Positions 34,771 to 46,070 of a DNA stretch of 64,000 nucleotides are shown here, piece by piece. The notes beneath the pieces were generated by a model, which searched no databases, was not told the DNA's origin, and worked only from the letters and a program-made list of their open reading frames with translations. The stretch is taken from NCBI GenBank assembly GCA_029204225.1, contig CM055098.1:3705607-3769606 (forward strand), given 5' to 3'. Position 1 is the stretch's first letter. Each line of letters opens with the position of its first letter. A program made the translations under genes and the position numbers. This DNA comes from Diphasiastrum complanatum (taxonomy: Eukaryota > Streptophyta > Lycopodiopsida > Lycopodiales > Lycopodiaceae).

Positions 34771-37081
34771 TTTAAAGGCTTTGAGATGTGGTGGTGGTGG
34801 TGTAGAGTATGTCTCCAAAAAAATTAATGATTATTGGGAGCAAGAGGGAGTTAGAAGAGAGTTCAGTTGTGCTTATTCCCCCCAACAAAATGGGGTGGCT
34901 GAAAGAAAAAATAGAACTTTTTGTGAATGTGCAAAAGCTCTTAGAATAGAGGCATATCTCCCAAAGGATTTTTGGGGAGAAGCAATTTCTTGTGCAAATT
35001 ATTTTTGTAATAGAATTCCAAATCATGCTCTATATGGGAAATCACTTTATGAGATGTTGTATAAAGAGGTAGATCACCTTAGACTGTTTCAATGTATATG
35101 CCTTGTTCATGTACCTTTAGAAACTAGGAAGAAAGATAATCCTAGTTCTATCAAAGGAGTGTTTGTTGGATATTCATCTACAAAGAAAGCTTACAAAGTT
35201 TTCATTCCATCTAAGTAGAGATGTGAGTAGAGAGGTGATTGTAACTAGAGATGTGATCTTCCATGAAGATTAAAAGATCAACTTGGATGAGGTCGAGATC
35301 AAGCCTATCTATGGAGCATCTTCTATTAGCAATCTTGATGCCAATCAAGATGTGGAGGAGGAGCATCTTCAAGCTATTACATCAAGAAGATCTATGAGGG
35401 AGAGATTCAAACCAAGGAGGCTCACATATATTGAAAAAGGCAAGCAAGTGGAGGATGGCACCTCATATCATGCATTTTTCATCTCTCATGATGAGCCAAG
35501 CAATGTCCAATATCCACTCCATTCAAAGGAGTGGTATGAAGCTATGTCAAAGGAGTATGAAGCCCTGATTTCTAATCATACTTGGGAGATCATGGATCCA
35601 CCCATCAACAAGCATGTTATTGGATGCAAATGGGTGTTTAGATTCAAATACAACAATGATGGATCCATCAACAAACTCAAAGCAAGATTATGTGCCAAAG
35701 TTTATGCTCAAATCCATGGTCTTGACTATGACTTTTGCACCTGTGGCCAAGATGGTCACCATAAGGATTATTATCTCTATTGCATGCTATTTTAAGTAGA
35801 GGATGTTCCAACTTGATGTCTCTAATGCCTTCCTCAATGGGTACCTTGAGGAAGAGATATATGGAGCAATCTGAGGCCGTTATCAAAGATGGGGATGAAT
35901 CCAAAGTATGCATATTGTTCAAAAGCCTTTATGGGATCAAGCAAGCCCCAAGGTCTTGGTATGCAAGGCTTAATTCATATCTCTTATCACTTGGATTCAA
36001 AAGCCTTTATGGGTTCAAGCAAGCCCCAAGGTCTTGGTATGCAAGGTTTAATTCATATCTCTCATATCTAAGTGCCTATGGCCCATCTCTGTACGTAAAG
36101 TTTGTAAATAACAATATTGTTATTCTCATCATATATGTCAATGATATCATCTTGTGTGGAAATTGCATGAAACTTGTTGATGAGACAAAAATTGCTCTTG
36201 GTAGTGAATTCAAAATGCAAGATCTAGGTGAGCTTCACTACATCTTAGGCCTAGAAGTAGATCTTTTTTAAGATCATGCATTTATTAGTCAATCTAGATA
36301 TGTTCTCTCCATGATTTCTATATGGAAAATTGTAAGAGCATAGATACACATATGGAGCATGTTGTAAAAGTTCCTATCAAAGGAGATGAAAGATCCTTCG
36401 AGGACATCACCCTTTATAGGAGTCTTATTGCCTCCCTTATTTGGTTGACTATTACGAGGCCTGATTTGAGCTTTAGTGTGCATAAGTTGAGCCAATTCAT
36501 GCAAGATCCAAAGATCTATGATTGGAAATCGGCCAAAAAGATCTTGAGATATGTATCTTCCTTATTGTGGATTATTTTACAAACGTGAAGATCTATCAAT
36601 CGTTGCCTACTCAGACTCAGATTTTGCAAGTAACAAGGTGGATAGGAAGTCCACTAGTGCTTTCACTATTTTTGTTGGAGGAAATCTTGTGCCTTGGTTA
36701 TCCAAGAAACAAGACACCATATCTTTGGCATCATGTGAGGTAGAATATAAGGCCCTTAGAACTACTACAAAAGAGGTTTTGTGGATCAAAAGACTGCTTA
36801 TGGAGCTTAAGTGCATCAAGGATGGAGATCTACCTATCATCAAGTGTGAGAACATCTCAACTCAAGCTCTTGCCAACAATCCTATTTTTCATGCAACGAG
36901 CAAACATATTGAGATTGCACACCATTTTATAAGGGAAAAAGTTACTGGTGGAGAAATCAATTTGAAGCATGTTGGATCTTCATTCTGTATTTTCAATCTT
37001 CTTACCAAACCATCGCTCAAGAATACTTTCATAAAGTTTAGATCTAATCTTGCCTTGATTCCAAGATCCATGTTAAAGTAG
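34771..37081 (+). pseudogene. Copia-D: integrase end, RT and RNase H
   Basis: The frame enters the integrase at a degraded second-Asp region (LRCGGGGVEYVSKKI, where LRSDxGGEY is usual) and keeps the third acid in YSPQQNGVAERKNRT. The RT follows: SKEWYEAMSKEYEALI, NHTWEI, KWVFRFKYNNDGSINKLKAR, then a shifted stretch near 35760-35830, a duplicated KSLYG(I/F)KQAPRSWYAR unit (35923-36066), and YVND in place of YVDD near 36136. RNase H has AYSDSDFASN, SLASCEVEYKAL and CENISTQAL, where the family usually has CDN. The frame ends at a TAG next to the polypurine tract. Everything 5' of the integrase core is missing, cut off at LTR G2. Frameshifts fall near 35220, 35790 and 36290-36330. Confidence 0.92.
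35923..36066 (+). repeat. Tandem duplication inside Copia-D RT
   Basis: A unit of about 78 bp coding KSLYGxKQAPRSWYARxNSY occurs twice in succession and in frame. In other Copia RTs this motif occurs once, so this is a local duplication. Confidence 0.88.
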
Positions 37082-37090
37082 ATAGATTTC

Positions 37091-37100
37091 TTTTAAGGAG
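37091..37100 (+). other. Copia-D polypurine tract
   Basis: TTTTAAGGAG just downstream of the RNase H stop and directly before TGTGAAATTG. Confidence 0.72.
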
Positions 37101-37560
37101 TGTGAAATTGAAAAAGTCATCTATCTTGAGATTTGGGGGTCCTATTTCGAGGCCAATTTTGGGAGTGGATTAGCTCATGGTAATATAGGCTAGTGACACT
37201 TGGCTTCATGCTAAAGGGTGAGCGACATATCACCTCTTGATTCTATTTGTCAATATGGACCAATCACATTGTGAGGTGCACCAAAATGGTCCAATCATTG
37301 TAAGAGGTGTCAAATAGGAGGTCCAATCATTGTAAGAGATAATGATCTTAGGAGTTCAATCAAAATGCTTCATTCCACACTCTTGGATCTCGAGCTACTA
37401 CTAGTGAGAGTGTAGGAGAGTCCATACTTAGTTTTTTGTAGCAAGACCTTGACGTAGCAAGCTCCAACACTTAGCTTTTTTCTTACATTCTCTCTCTACC
37501 CGAGAGCTACATGTTGTATTCTCTCTCTACCCGAAAGCAAGCCAAATCTATACTTAGTTT
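37101..37560 (+). repeat. Copia-D 3' LTR
   Basis: Starts TGTGAAATTG after the polypurine tract. It contains the string GGTCCAATCATTGTAAGAG twice (37289, 37321). Diverged pieces of this LTR lie at 2140-2470 and, inverted, at 3040-3190. The 3' end is not defined; unrelated Copia-A LTR begins at 37613. Confidence 0.72.
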
Positions 37561-37612
37561 TTTACATGGAAAGTGTCCTTCCATTATGTGTGATGAATGG
37601 TTGATGTTTGTG

Positions 37613-38602
37613 TTGGAAATAGGCGAGTAATGGAATAGCGAAAACTTCCTACTTCCAATGCATAACTACGCCTATCAAAAATTGAACAAAGTAGCAGTGA
37701 TGGAAATCATGTTCAATCTTTAGCAGCTAACTTTCGCTTGATACTAAGTGATTACGTAGCCAAACATAAAGTATTGAATTCTCAGACAATTTCTATCAAG
37801 TTACAAAAGCAATACAGAGATGCATGCATTCTGACATATACTGAACGCAATAAGGAAATAGTATTGATTTAGAAAAACAAGATCAGAAGCTAATGAGTGC
37901 AATACAATAGCGGATAGAAATTGTGCATTCTAAGTTGTCTCTTAGTAATTGAGAATAAGTCTGAAATAAGCAACTTTGCTGATAGGCTACTGCACAATAG
38001 CAACTCTAAAATAAATCTCTAAAATACTGAGCTAAAATGCTCAAGAGAGTTCAAGCTTGGTAGAGAGCTAACAACAATACTTTTTTATTGTGAACGATTT
38101 GTTTGATGAGAGCGCAAGAAGCGTCACGTAATAACACTCAACTCCTTCACAATTCACAACATTGATTCTTGACTTGAAAAGAGATGTATGGACAACTGAT
38201 TTATACTGAGTGTTTAGGTCTTCAAATGCGACTGCCAGTTGGCCGGAGTCTGCTGGCATTCATCCAGTTCCTTCTCAGATATTGATTGCTGATAAGCGGT
38301 GACAATTGTCATAAACAGTTTTTCTACATAAATGAAATAAAACTATCACTCTGCATTAATGAACTAAAACTGCCATAGGTGACAATGTCACAAAAAAGAC
38401 GATAGTGTCGGCTTTTGGAGAAATGCGACAGTGTCGCAAAATCTCATGTCATTAATATTGGGGTAGTCCCACACTTTGCCAAAGTCACTTCCATAACATT
38501 TGAGGCACTTTGAAAAATGCGACACTGCATTTTTACTCGCAAATTCTGACAAGTGAAAAATGCGAAAAGGCAACACTGCATTTTTACATGTAATTCCTAA
38601 CA
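37613..38602 (-). repeat. Copia-A 3' LTR (antisense)
   Basis: About 990 bp. On the minus strand it starts TGTTAGGAATTAC and ends TATTTCCAACA, so the ends are TGTT...AACA. The left 590 bp match 42530-43103. Its U3 end holds short repeats of the GACACTGCATTTTTAC and TGCGACA(G/C)TGTCGC type. One such word (GATGTCACAAAAAGACGA) recurs just outside the proposed boundary, so the right end could be off by some tens of bases. Confidence 0.75.
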
Positions 38603-38639
38603 GACGATGTCACAAAAAGACGACACTGTAATTTTTGAC

Positions 38640-38985
38640 AATGTTATTGACTGTGGCAAAAAATTGCTTCCTTTGTAGCTTGTGAGTCTATGATAAACTC
38701 TGATTCTATGGAAGATAGAGCTATCGAAGATTCCTTGCGACTGTTCTAGGAAACAAGACCATTTGTTGAGGAAGAATGTAAATCCATAAGTGGATTTACG
38801 AGTGTCTACATCTCCTGCCCAACTTGCATCTGTAAAACCAATGAGTAAATTGAGTTTGTCATTGTCAACTGCTCCATAATAAATGCAAAAGTCCATAGTA
38901 GCTCGAAGATGTCATATGACTATGATAAGAGCCTTCCAATGTGTTACACCAGGGTTAGTCATAAACTGACTGAGAGAGCCTCCTT
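38640..38985 (-). pseudogene. Copia-A: extra RNase H fragment
   Basis: Repeats about 39280-39590 of the neighbouring copy: the minus strand reads MDFCIYYGAVDNDKLN, GFTDASWAGDVDTRKSTYGF and then a frame-shifted continuation. It lies downstream of a complete RNase H, so two Copia-A sequences are joined here. Confidence 0.82.
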
Positions 38986-39009
38986 GAATGCTTTGACCTT
39001 CAAACTTAG

Positions 39010-40554
39010 TTATACACAGAACCTTTTGTGTGCTTCCAAGCTTAATGCTTTGGTGAAAATATCTGCTGTCATATCTTGTGTTCTACAGTACTGCAAGTCT
39101 AGCTCCTTGTTGAGAAATTTGCTTCTGATGAAGTGATACTTGAGTTCAATGTGCTTACTCCTGGAATGAAACCTAGGGTTGGTTGACAAGACAATGGCAC
39201 TTTGATTATCACAAAATAATGTCGTCGGAGTATATTGATTCAGACCGATATCTGAGAGTAAGTTCCTCAACCAAATTGCTTCCTTTGTAGCTTGAGAGGC
39301 TGCGATATACTCTGATTCAGTGGAAGATATAACTATCGAAGATTGCTTGCAAATGTTCCAAGAAATTGGACCATTGTTGCGGAAGAATATAAATTCGGAA
39401 GTGGATTTACGAGTGTCTATATCTACTACCCAACTTGCATCTGTGTAACCACTGAGTAGATTGAGTTTGTTGTTCCCGACTGCTCCATAACAAATGCAAA
39501 AGTTCATAGTAGCTCGAAGATATCTCATGACTCTGATAAGAGCCTTCCAATGTGTTACACCAGGGTTAGTCATAAACTGACTGAGAGAGCTGACTGCAAA
39601 AGCTATGTTTGGCCTGGTACAGATCATTGTGTACATAAGAGATCCTATAATAGAATGGTAAGGATACTCATGCATCTGCTCCTTCTCTTGAATTTTTTGA
39701 GGACACTGGTCCTTTGACAATTTGAGACCTGGTTCCATTGGTGAGCGAGCTAACTTGCAATTAATCAGATTATATCTGACTAACATGTTGTAGATGTACC
39801 TCTGTTGTGTAATGTAGACCAACTTCTGCTTTCTGTCTCTATGGATTTATATACCAAGGCAGAAATGAGCTTCGCCTAGATCAGTCATGTCGAATTCAGA
39901 AGATAACATTGTCTTGTCTTCTTTTATCAGATCGGTACTGTTGCTGAAAAGCAATGTATTATTTATATATAGAGTGATAATGATAAAAGACTGCTGCACT
40001 GCTTTGAAGTAAACATTAGAATCTGAAGAGCTTGGCATGTAGCCGTGATCAATAAGGAAAGTATTGGTCCTTTGAAACCATGATCGAGCAGATTGCTTCA
40101 AGCCATAAAGTGCCTTATGGAGTTTACACACATGATTGTGTTTACTCTTGATAATATAACATTTGGGTTGCACCATGTAAATGTCCTCTTCAATGACTCC
40201 ATTGAGATATGTTGTCTGTACATCCATTTGATGTATTTCCAAATCTGCTGCAGTGGCAAATGATAGCAAAAGTCGAATAGAAGAATGCTTGACTACTGGG
40301 CTGAAGGTCTCAGTGTAAGCGACATTGTATACCAAAGAAAAACCCCTGACGACAAGTCATGCCTTTCTCCTGTTGAAACTTTCATTTGCATTGTACTTGA
40401 TTTTGAAAATCCATTTACAATCAACTACGTTTCTGCTAAGAGGTAATTCAACAATCGTCCATGTCTGGTTCTTGATAAGAGATGAATACTCTTTATCCAT
40501 AGCTTCTTTCCAGAGATATGAATCCGGTTGACTGAGTGCCTCTTCGACAATCAT
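39010..40554 (-). pseudogene. Copia-A main copy: RT and RNase H (antisense)
   Basis: In order on the minus strand: EEALSQPDSYLWKEAMDKEY, NQTWTIVELP and CKWIFKIKYN; a stop after NRRKA near 40360; then ETFSPVVKHSSIRLLL, QMDVQTTYLNG, ALYGLKQSARSW; then YINN where YVDD should be; DLGEAHFCLGI followed by a stop at 39847. A 270-codon frame (39010-39822) has SPMEPGLKLSKDQ, RPNIAFAVSSLSQF, HWKALIRVMRYL, and RNase H with GYTDASW, SSTESEYIAAS, FCDNQSAIVL and MTADIFTKAL, so the RNase H acids are present. RT would copy the RNA into DNA, but with YINN it should be inactive. Confidence 0.94.
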
Positions 40555-41062
40555 TGGCTCATGAACAAGGTAGGCTGTAGACTCGTCAATATACCTGATA
40601 GGTGGTCTGCTAGCTCTTGATAATCTTCTGAGAAATAGAGGAAGTTGATCATTTTCATCATACTGTAGTTGCCGAACTACAACATCATCATCTTTTGATT
40701 CGTCATTGATTTGTTCGTCAAGAGTAGATGAGCTTAGTCCTTCAATGGGAATAGTTGAAAGTTCAATATGTCAGGAGAATCTGACAGGTCGGCTGGATGG
40801 GCCGTGCCTTTTCCCTTGAGGTCTTGAAACTGATCTTCGATGAAGATGACATCCCGGCTAGTGAATATCTTTGACTCGATGGGATTGAACAACTTGTAGG
40901 CTTGATCTGAAGTAGTGTAGCTGATGAAAATACATTTGATAATCTGGAAGTTGAGCTTCTTCCTAAGATCATGACGAATCTGCGCATAAGCAATACATTA
41001 AAAAACTCATAAGTTTTATAAAGAAGGTTTGGTACCTGTCTAAACTTCGAATGGTGTTTTGT
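40555..41062 (-). pseudogene. Copia-A main copy: integrase-RT linker
   Basis: Acidic linker region continuing the polyprotein, with frames changing at several places. Nucleotide similarity to 9.83-10.5 kb identifies it. Confidence 0.75.
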
Positions 41063-41895
41063 CTAAGAGACCTTTAGTAGGACATCTATTCTGAATATAG
41101 GTTGTTGTTGAGACAGCTTCAGCCCAAAAGAACTTCGGAAGTGTTGCATGTGAGATAACCTGCACTTTGCCGATTCAACTAAGGTTCTGTTCATTCTCTC
41201 AATAAGACCATTTGACTGAGGCAAATATGAGGTAAAGTATTGTTGCTCAATGTCGTTGTTAAGGTAATACTCCTTAAATTCGGTGGAGATGTATTTTCTC
41301 CCGTTATTTGACCTCAATGCTTTGATTCGTTTGCCAGTTTGATTCTCAGCATGCTCTTTGAATTGTCTAAATTTGATGAAAGCCTTTGATTTATGTTTAA
41401 TGAAATAAACAGCTATTTTTCTGGAGAATTCATCAATAAAGATAATGAAGTACTTTGCATCTAGCAATGAAGGAGTTTGCATAGGTCCACATATATCTAT
41501 ATGAACAATGTCTAACAGACCTTTTACTGCATGCCTGTGACTTGATCTAAATCCTAGTCTGCTTTCCAAAGATGCAGCTATGACAGACAGGGAGATCGAC
41601 CTTACCAGAAAGATAGTCGAGATCAAGAACCATGGATTGCCTGGACATGTTCAAAACAGATGCATAATTCAAGTGTCCTAAGTGATGATGCCATAGTAAT
41701 GTTTTATTGACAAGAACAGAGGTTTTCAAGGCTTGACTAGAATCAGAATAACAATGTGCCAATCTATATAAGTAACCTTGCCTCTTGCGGAGTGCAAGAA
41801 CCTTATTACTCCTATCAATAATTTTGCATTGATCAGATTCAAATTCTAACTTATGACCTAAATCTGTAATTCTGCTTACTGATAATAGATTTGTA
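41063..41895 (-). pseudogene. Copia-A main copy: protease end, HHCC domain and integrase
   Basis: The minus strand reads NLLSVSRITDLGHKLEFES (protease end), LLWHHHLGHLNYASVLNM and VCHSCIFGKQTR (HHCC zinc domain), then integrase: IVHIDICGPMQTPSLL with the first Asp, LRSNNGRKYIS where the second Asp has become Asn, and SNGLIERMNRTLVESAK with the Glu. The gag end is joined straight to the protease end, so the zinc knuckle and the DSG active site are missing. A related fragment at 21121-21600 still has part of that protease. Confidence 0.92.
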
Positions 41896-42232
41896 GAGAG
41901 TTGAAGAATTTTTTTCGTAGATGTAACCTAGTAGTTACTTCCCTTACGTCATATAGTGAGTTCAGAATGTCCCAAACTTTTTTTGAAGTTTTAGCTTCAG
42001 CTATGTGTCCAATTTGTGTATCTGATATATTGAGGATAATAAGCACGAAAGCTTTACCATCCTTCGATTTCCACTTTGAGTCTTCTGTGTCATCTTCAAA
42101 TTTTACTTTTATACCTATAACAACATCCCATAACTCGTTGGCTATCAACAAGGTCTTCATCTTAAATTTTCACAAATAATAATTGGATCCATTTAGCTTG
42201 TCTGCGATAAGACCAGTTTTTCTTTGAGAATC
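41896..42232 (-). pseudogene. Copia-A main copy: gag
   Basis: Starts at the ATG of 42232 with MDSQRKTGLIADKLNGSNYY, then a TGA where the family has a Trp codon before KFKMKTLLIANELWDVV. It continues with DGKAFVLIILNISDTQIGHI, SKKVWDILNSLYD and RLHLRKKFFNSL. It corresponds to the N-terminal half of a Copia gag (UBN2/DUF4219-like). Confidence 0.88.
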
Positions 42233-42490
42233 CATCTGGAACTGAGTCTGTCGATCGTATCGATGACACTAAGATGTAGTGATGCCAACAACAGGAAATC
42301 AATTATCTGATACTGAAAGGATGAAAGAAACTGAAGAGTTTGATATCAATTTGATATCGCGAAAGATATCAAGTATTAAAGCTTTCGCTCTGATATCGAA
42401 ATAGTATTAGGCTCTGATAGAGATCACAAGTTTGATACCGTGACGGTTCAGATAAAGAAGTAGTGATCTAGCACTGATACTATGATGGTG
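42233..42490 (-). other. Copia-A leader
   Basis: Short leader between primer site and gag start. It has several GATATC words (about 42340-42405) of unknown meaning. Confidence 0.65.
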
Positions 42491-42503
42491 TGCTCTAATA
42501 CCA
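42491..42503 (-). promoter_or_regulatory. Copia-A primer binding site
   Basis: Minus strand TGGTATTAGAGCA, one change from the tRNA-iMet site TGGTATCAGAGC. It lies between leader and LTR. Confidence 0.8.
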
Positions 42504-43103
42504 TATTAGAATGCTCTAATAACATTTCGTAAATAAGTGAGTAATGGAATAGCGAAAACTTCCTACTTCCAATGCATGACTACGTAGGCCTATCAAAAAT
42601 TGAACAAAGCAGTAGTGATGGAAATCATGTTCAATTCTTAGCAACTAACTTTTGCTAGATACTAAGTGATTACGTAGCCAAACATAAAGTATTTGAATTC
42701 TCAGACAATTTCTATCAGTTACAAAAGCAATACAGAGAGATGCATGCATTCTGACATATACTGAACGCAATAAAGAAATAGTATTGATTAAAAATAAAAA
42801 ATAAACAGATGATAATGAGTGCAAGACAATAGCAGATAGAAACCGCGCACTCTAAGCTGTCTCTGAGTAACTGAGAATAAGCAACTCTGTTGATAAGCAG
42901 TAGCACAATAGCAACTCTAAAATAAATCTCTAAAAGACTGAGCAAGAATGCTCAAGAGAGTTCAAGCTTGAAAGAGCTAACAACAATACTTTATGATTGT
43001 GAATGATCTGCTTGATGAGAGCACATGAAGCGTCGTGTAATAACACTCAACTCTTTTACAATTCACAACATTGATTCAGGACTTGAAAAGAGATGTATGA
43101 ACA
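42504..43103 (-). repeat. Copia-A 5' LTR (antisense, truncated)
   Basis: Matches the left 590 bp of the 3' LTR at 37613. It breaks off at 43103, where the gypsy-K LTR begins, losing about 400 bp of U3. The region next to the primer site has a short duplication of GCTCTAATA. Confidence 0.82.
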
Positions 43104-43824
43104 TGTTGGAGGGTTTGCGGATCCCAAGGCAACCCTAACCCTAGTTAATAAGTGAGAGAGATTTGGCACCCTGCGTGTGTAAGTCCAACCTGATGATCAC
43201 ATAGTTATTTGATTAATTAGAAAGTCAATAAAAGGACTTTAGGCCTTGTGGCGGGACTTTTAATGTCGCATGACCTAAATGTCAAGTTAGTGAATAAAGC
43301 TGAGTTTTCCTCCAATTTGGATGGTTCCCACGCTTTTTTAAATTTGAATAATTAGGGAGGCAGAAATGGACCAATAGGATTCAGAGGCCAGGGTCCTCCT
43401 CTCTATTATAAAAAAAGACCAACTCGAGTTTCCTACACATGTACATATCTTCATTTTAATAAAGCATATTGGTTCTCTTGTGAAATGGATTTATAAATGT
43501 CCTTGCTCTTTATCACTTTTTCTCCATCTCTTATACTTTTTATTGTGTTTGCTAATTATTGGATCTGCTTGTTATTGAGATTGCATGTTTTTATACTTTT
43601 ATGAGAGAGAAAGAGTAAGCTATCTTCATTGTGGATCTAGTGTTAATGGATGTAGTATTGATGTTTAGGGTTAATGGATGTTAGAGTTAGATGTAGATCT
43701 TCCATTCATGCTCAAATCTGAAGTATGCTATCGCTCTCATGGGAACGAATCTACATGTGACAACTAACGTCATCTCCTCAAGGCTAGATTGATTAGATCT
43801 TGGGTTAAGGATAGGCAAGGAACA
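43104..43824 (+). repeat. Gypsy-K 5' LTR
   Basis: 721 bp, TGTTGGAGGG...GGAACA, followed by a gypsy-type primer site and a gypsy gag. No 3' LTR is visible in the window, so the element is truncated. Confidence 0.8.
43404..43416 (+). promoter_or_regulatory. TATA box in gypsy-K LTR
   Basis: TATTATAAAAAAA, preceded by a pyrimidine-rich CTCCTCTC stretch, about 420 bp before the LTR end. A likely LTR promoter element by position and sequence only. Confidence 0.55.
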
Positions 43825-43825
43825 A

Positions 43826-43846
43826 TTTTGGTGCCGTTTTCGGGGA
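43826..43846 (+). promoter_or_regulatory. Gypsy-K primer binding site
   Basis: Contains TGGTGCCGTTTTCGGGGA beginning at 43829, similar to the TGGCGCCGTTGCCGGGGA site of plant gypsy elements. It follows the LTR by four bases. Confidence 0.8.
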
Positions 43847-45054
43847 GCTACGCCAAATGTTCAGTTTGCAGCATGTTGTTGGATGGTTAGCTTGCATTAG
43901 GCATCTTGTCGTGGCATGAATAGTGTTAAAATCTGCATTTAGAGTTAGTTTGGGAGTGATTTTGCCTGATTTCTTGTTTGAAATCTTATCTGATTATGGA
44001 ATAGAGAAATCTATTCATATCACCAATCTTAAGATCCATTTGGATCTAAGATATCAGAAAAAACAACAAAGATCGGTCAAATCTGCTAGATTTTGGTCAA
44101 AAGGAGTCAAAAACCGTCATCAGAGCTGATAACTTTTTGCCCTCTTTCAAGAAACATTCGTCGAGTTGCAGACGCCTTTGGTTTTGATCACAGATTCTTC
44201 AGTTTGAAGGGCGAACAATCCTTCCCAGCAGATTTCCAAAAACATCAGAAAAACCATAAAAAAACATCAAAAAATCACTAAAACCCTAAAAAATACAGAA
44301 AAAGAATCTTTGTCTGATTCACTGTGCATAGGTGTGATTCAGATCTATCTACTGCCAGGTCGACGAAGAATGATATAAGAATTAGAAGGTTTCTTAGAGG
44401 ATCAGTTGTCATATTGTCATATTTTTGTCAAAAAAGTCTTTGTTTTGCAAAAATACCAATATTACTCGTGATTTTTCGCCAGAACCTTCGTCGAGTTTCT
44501 AGATCATTTAATTTATAGTAAATTACTATTTTTGAGTTCGACGAACATTCATCCTATCTAGATCATAGAAAATCTTTATTTTTACCCTCATCAAACTACA
44601 AGTACTGTGTTTTTGTGTGTCAGAAACCTTCGCCGGTTCTACTCTAGCTTTATCTGTGTCAGATTTTGAGTTTGAGAGTTTGGCGAAGGTCATTTCCATA
44701 GAATTTGTTAGAAAAACCTGATTAGAGAGTTTTTTTTTTTTCCAAAAAATAACACTATTGAACCTTCGCCAAGTGAATCTTCGCCTAGGAAACTTTCGCC
44801 AATTCTATTTTTAGATTCTTATTTTCCAGATCAAGTCCCTGTCAAATTTTGGGTCAAATTTAATACATTTTGATTTTAATTCTGAGAAATTTTTCATTTT
44901 TGAGAAGTATCGATTGGTTGAATTTCGAAATCTTTTTCACGATATAGGAATCTTATTCTTGTCAAGTGAAAGAGATCTAGCAGATTTGATTTGAGATAGT
45001 TTTGATTGAAAATCTAGATTCAATCTCATTGTCTGCTTGATTTAATCTATAAAG
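43847..45054 (+). other. Gypsy-K leader with CCTTCGCC words
   Basis: 1.2-kb untranslated leader. The words CCTTCG(C/T)C, ATTCGTCGA and their complements recur about eight times between 44155 and 44800. No protein recognised. Confidence 0.6.
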
Positions 45055-45835
45055 ATGGCTGCCCCTAGAGGTGCTCCTCAGGAAGTCAATCCAATCATTG
45101 TTAGAAGAGCACCTCGTTTGGATCTACCCAAATACAATGGATTAACAGATCCAGTTAGATTTCTTGAAATCTATTCTAAATCTTGTGAAGTCTATGGCGA
45201 AATTTTTTCCCATGATAAACTTAAGCTTTTTCCTATGGCCTTAATAGGCGCAACACAAGATTGGTACTATAATCAAGATAAAACTGAGCGTATAGTGAGA
45301 GACTGTTAAACGAGCCCTTATCACACGGTTCAAGCCTCAGAAGTTTATGGAAGACCCTTTCCTACTTTTAAGTAAAATTAAAATGGGAAAGCTAAAAATG
45401 GTTCGAGATTATATTAAACGAGTAAAACGCCTCAGACCTGAGTGCGAACCTGAGCTAATTAACGAAAATGCCATGATTATGTGGTTCTTGTCAGGTTTAC
45501 CTAAAAGGATAAGACGTGAGCTGAAACGCTATATGAGTACGCACTTTTGCAAAATGCTATGGATGATGCAATTCGGGAGGAGTATGAAGATTCAGACGAT
45601 GAGCCGAATATCAGTATGTTGCCTTATACAACAGGGTAGACCACTACGACATCCACCACTATTGCATCAACGAATGTCAAAGCTATTGCAAAAATGATGC
45701 TCAATGAATTCGAGAAACTCGAAAAAAACCAACAGAAATAAATAAAAAAGTTGCAGTCGCAATTTGATGAGAAGATCAAAGCATTGAAAGATTTCGATGG
45801 GGTAAAACCCATAAAGTGGCTAATAGGGAAGAGGA
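45055..45835 (+). pseudogene. Gypsy-K gag
   Basis: Opens MAAPRGAPQEVNPI and shows the Ty3 capsid pattern: LPKYNGLTDPVRFLEIY, LKLFPMALIGATQDWYY, then after a stop and a frame shift at 45307 KPQKFMEDPFLLLSKIK, YIKRVKRL and WFLSGLPKRIRREL. A third shift near 45540 follows, and the sequence peters out at a lysine-rich coiled stretch before the GGA microsatellite. No zinc knuckle, protease or pol follows. It would form the particle shell, but this copy is truncated. Confidence 0.88.
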
Positions 45836-45845
45836 GTAATTATAT

Positions 45846-45930
45846 TTTGTTGCATGTGGTGAGGGGGAGGGGGAGGGGGAGGAGGAGGAGGAGGAGGAGG
45901 AGGAGGTATTTTTTGTTGCATGTGGTGAGC
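45846..45930 (+). repeat. GGGGGA/GGA microsatellite between direct repeats
   Basis: Three GGGGGA units followed by about eight AGG units (45861-45905), flanked on both sides by the string TTTTGTTGCATGTGGTGAG (45846 and 45908). This marks the break between gypsy-K and the host gene. Confidence 0.85.
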
Positions 45931-46070
45931 GGGACTGGTATGAGTGTATGAGTGCTCGGAAGTTGTTGTAGCCACAGAGCGAGAGAATCTATATCGGTTT
46001 TGTGCAGGCGGCAAAACCCGTACATAATTATGCGTGTTTGATCTGACTGAGCATAGCAGAGGAGGGAGAC

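Noticed and set aside
45855-45905. CRISPR-like or minisatellite array
   Set aside because: It is a simple GGA-type microsatellite with no spacers; the context is a plant nuclear genome.
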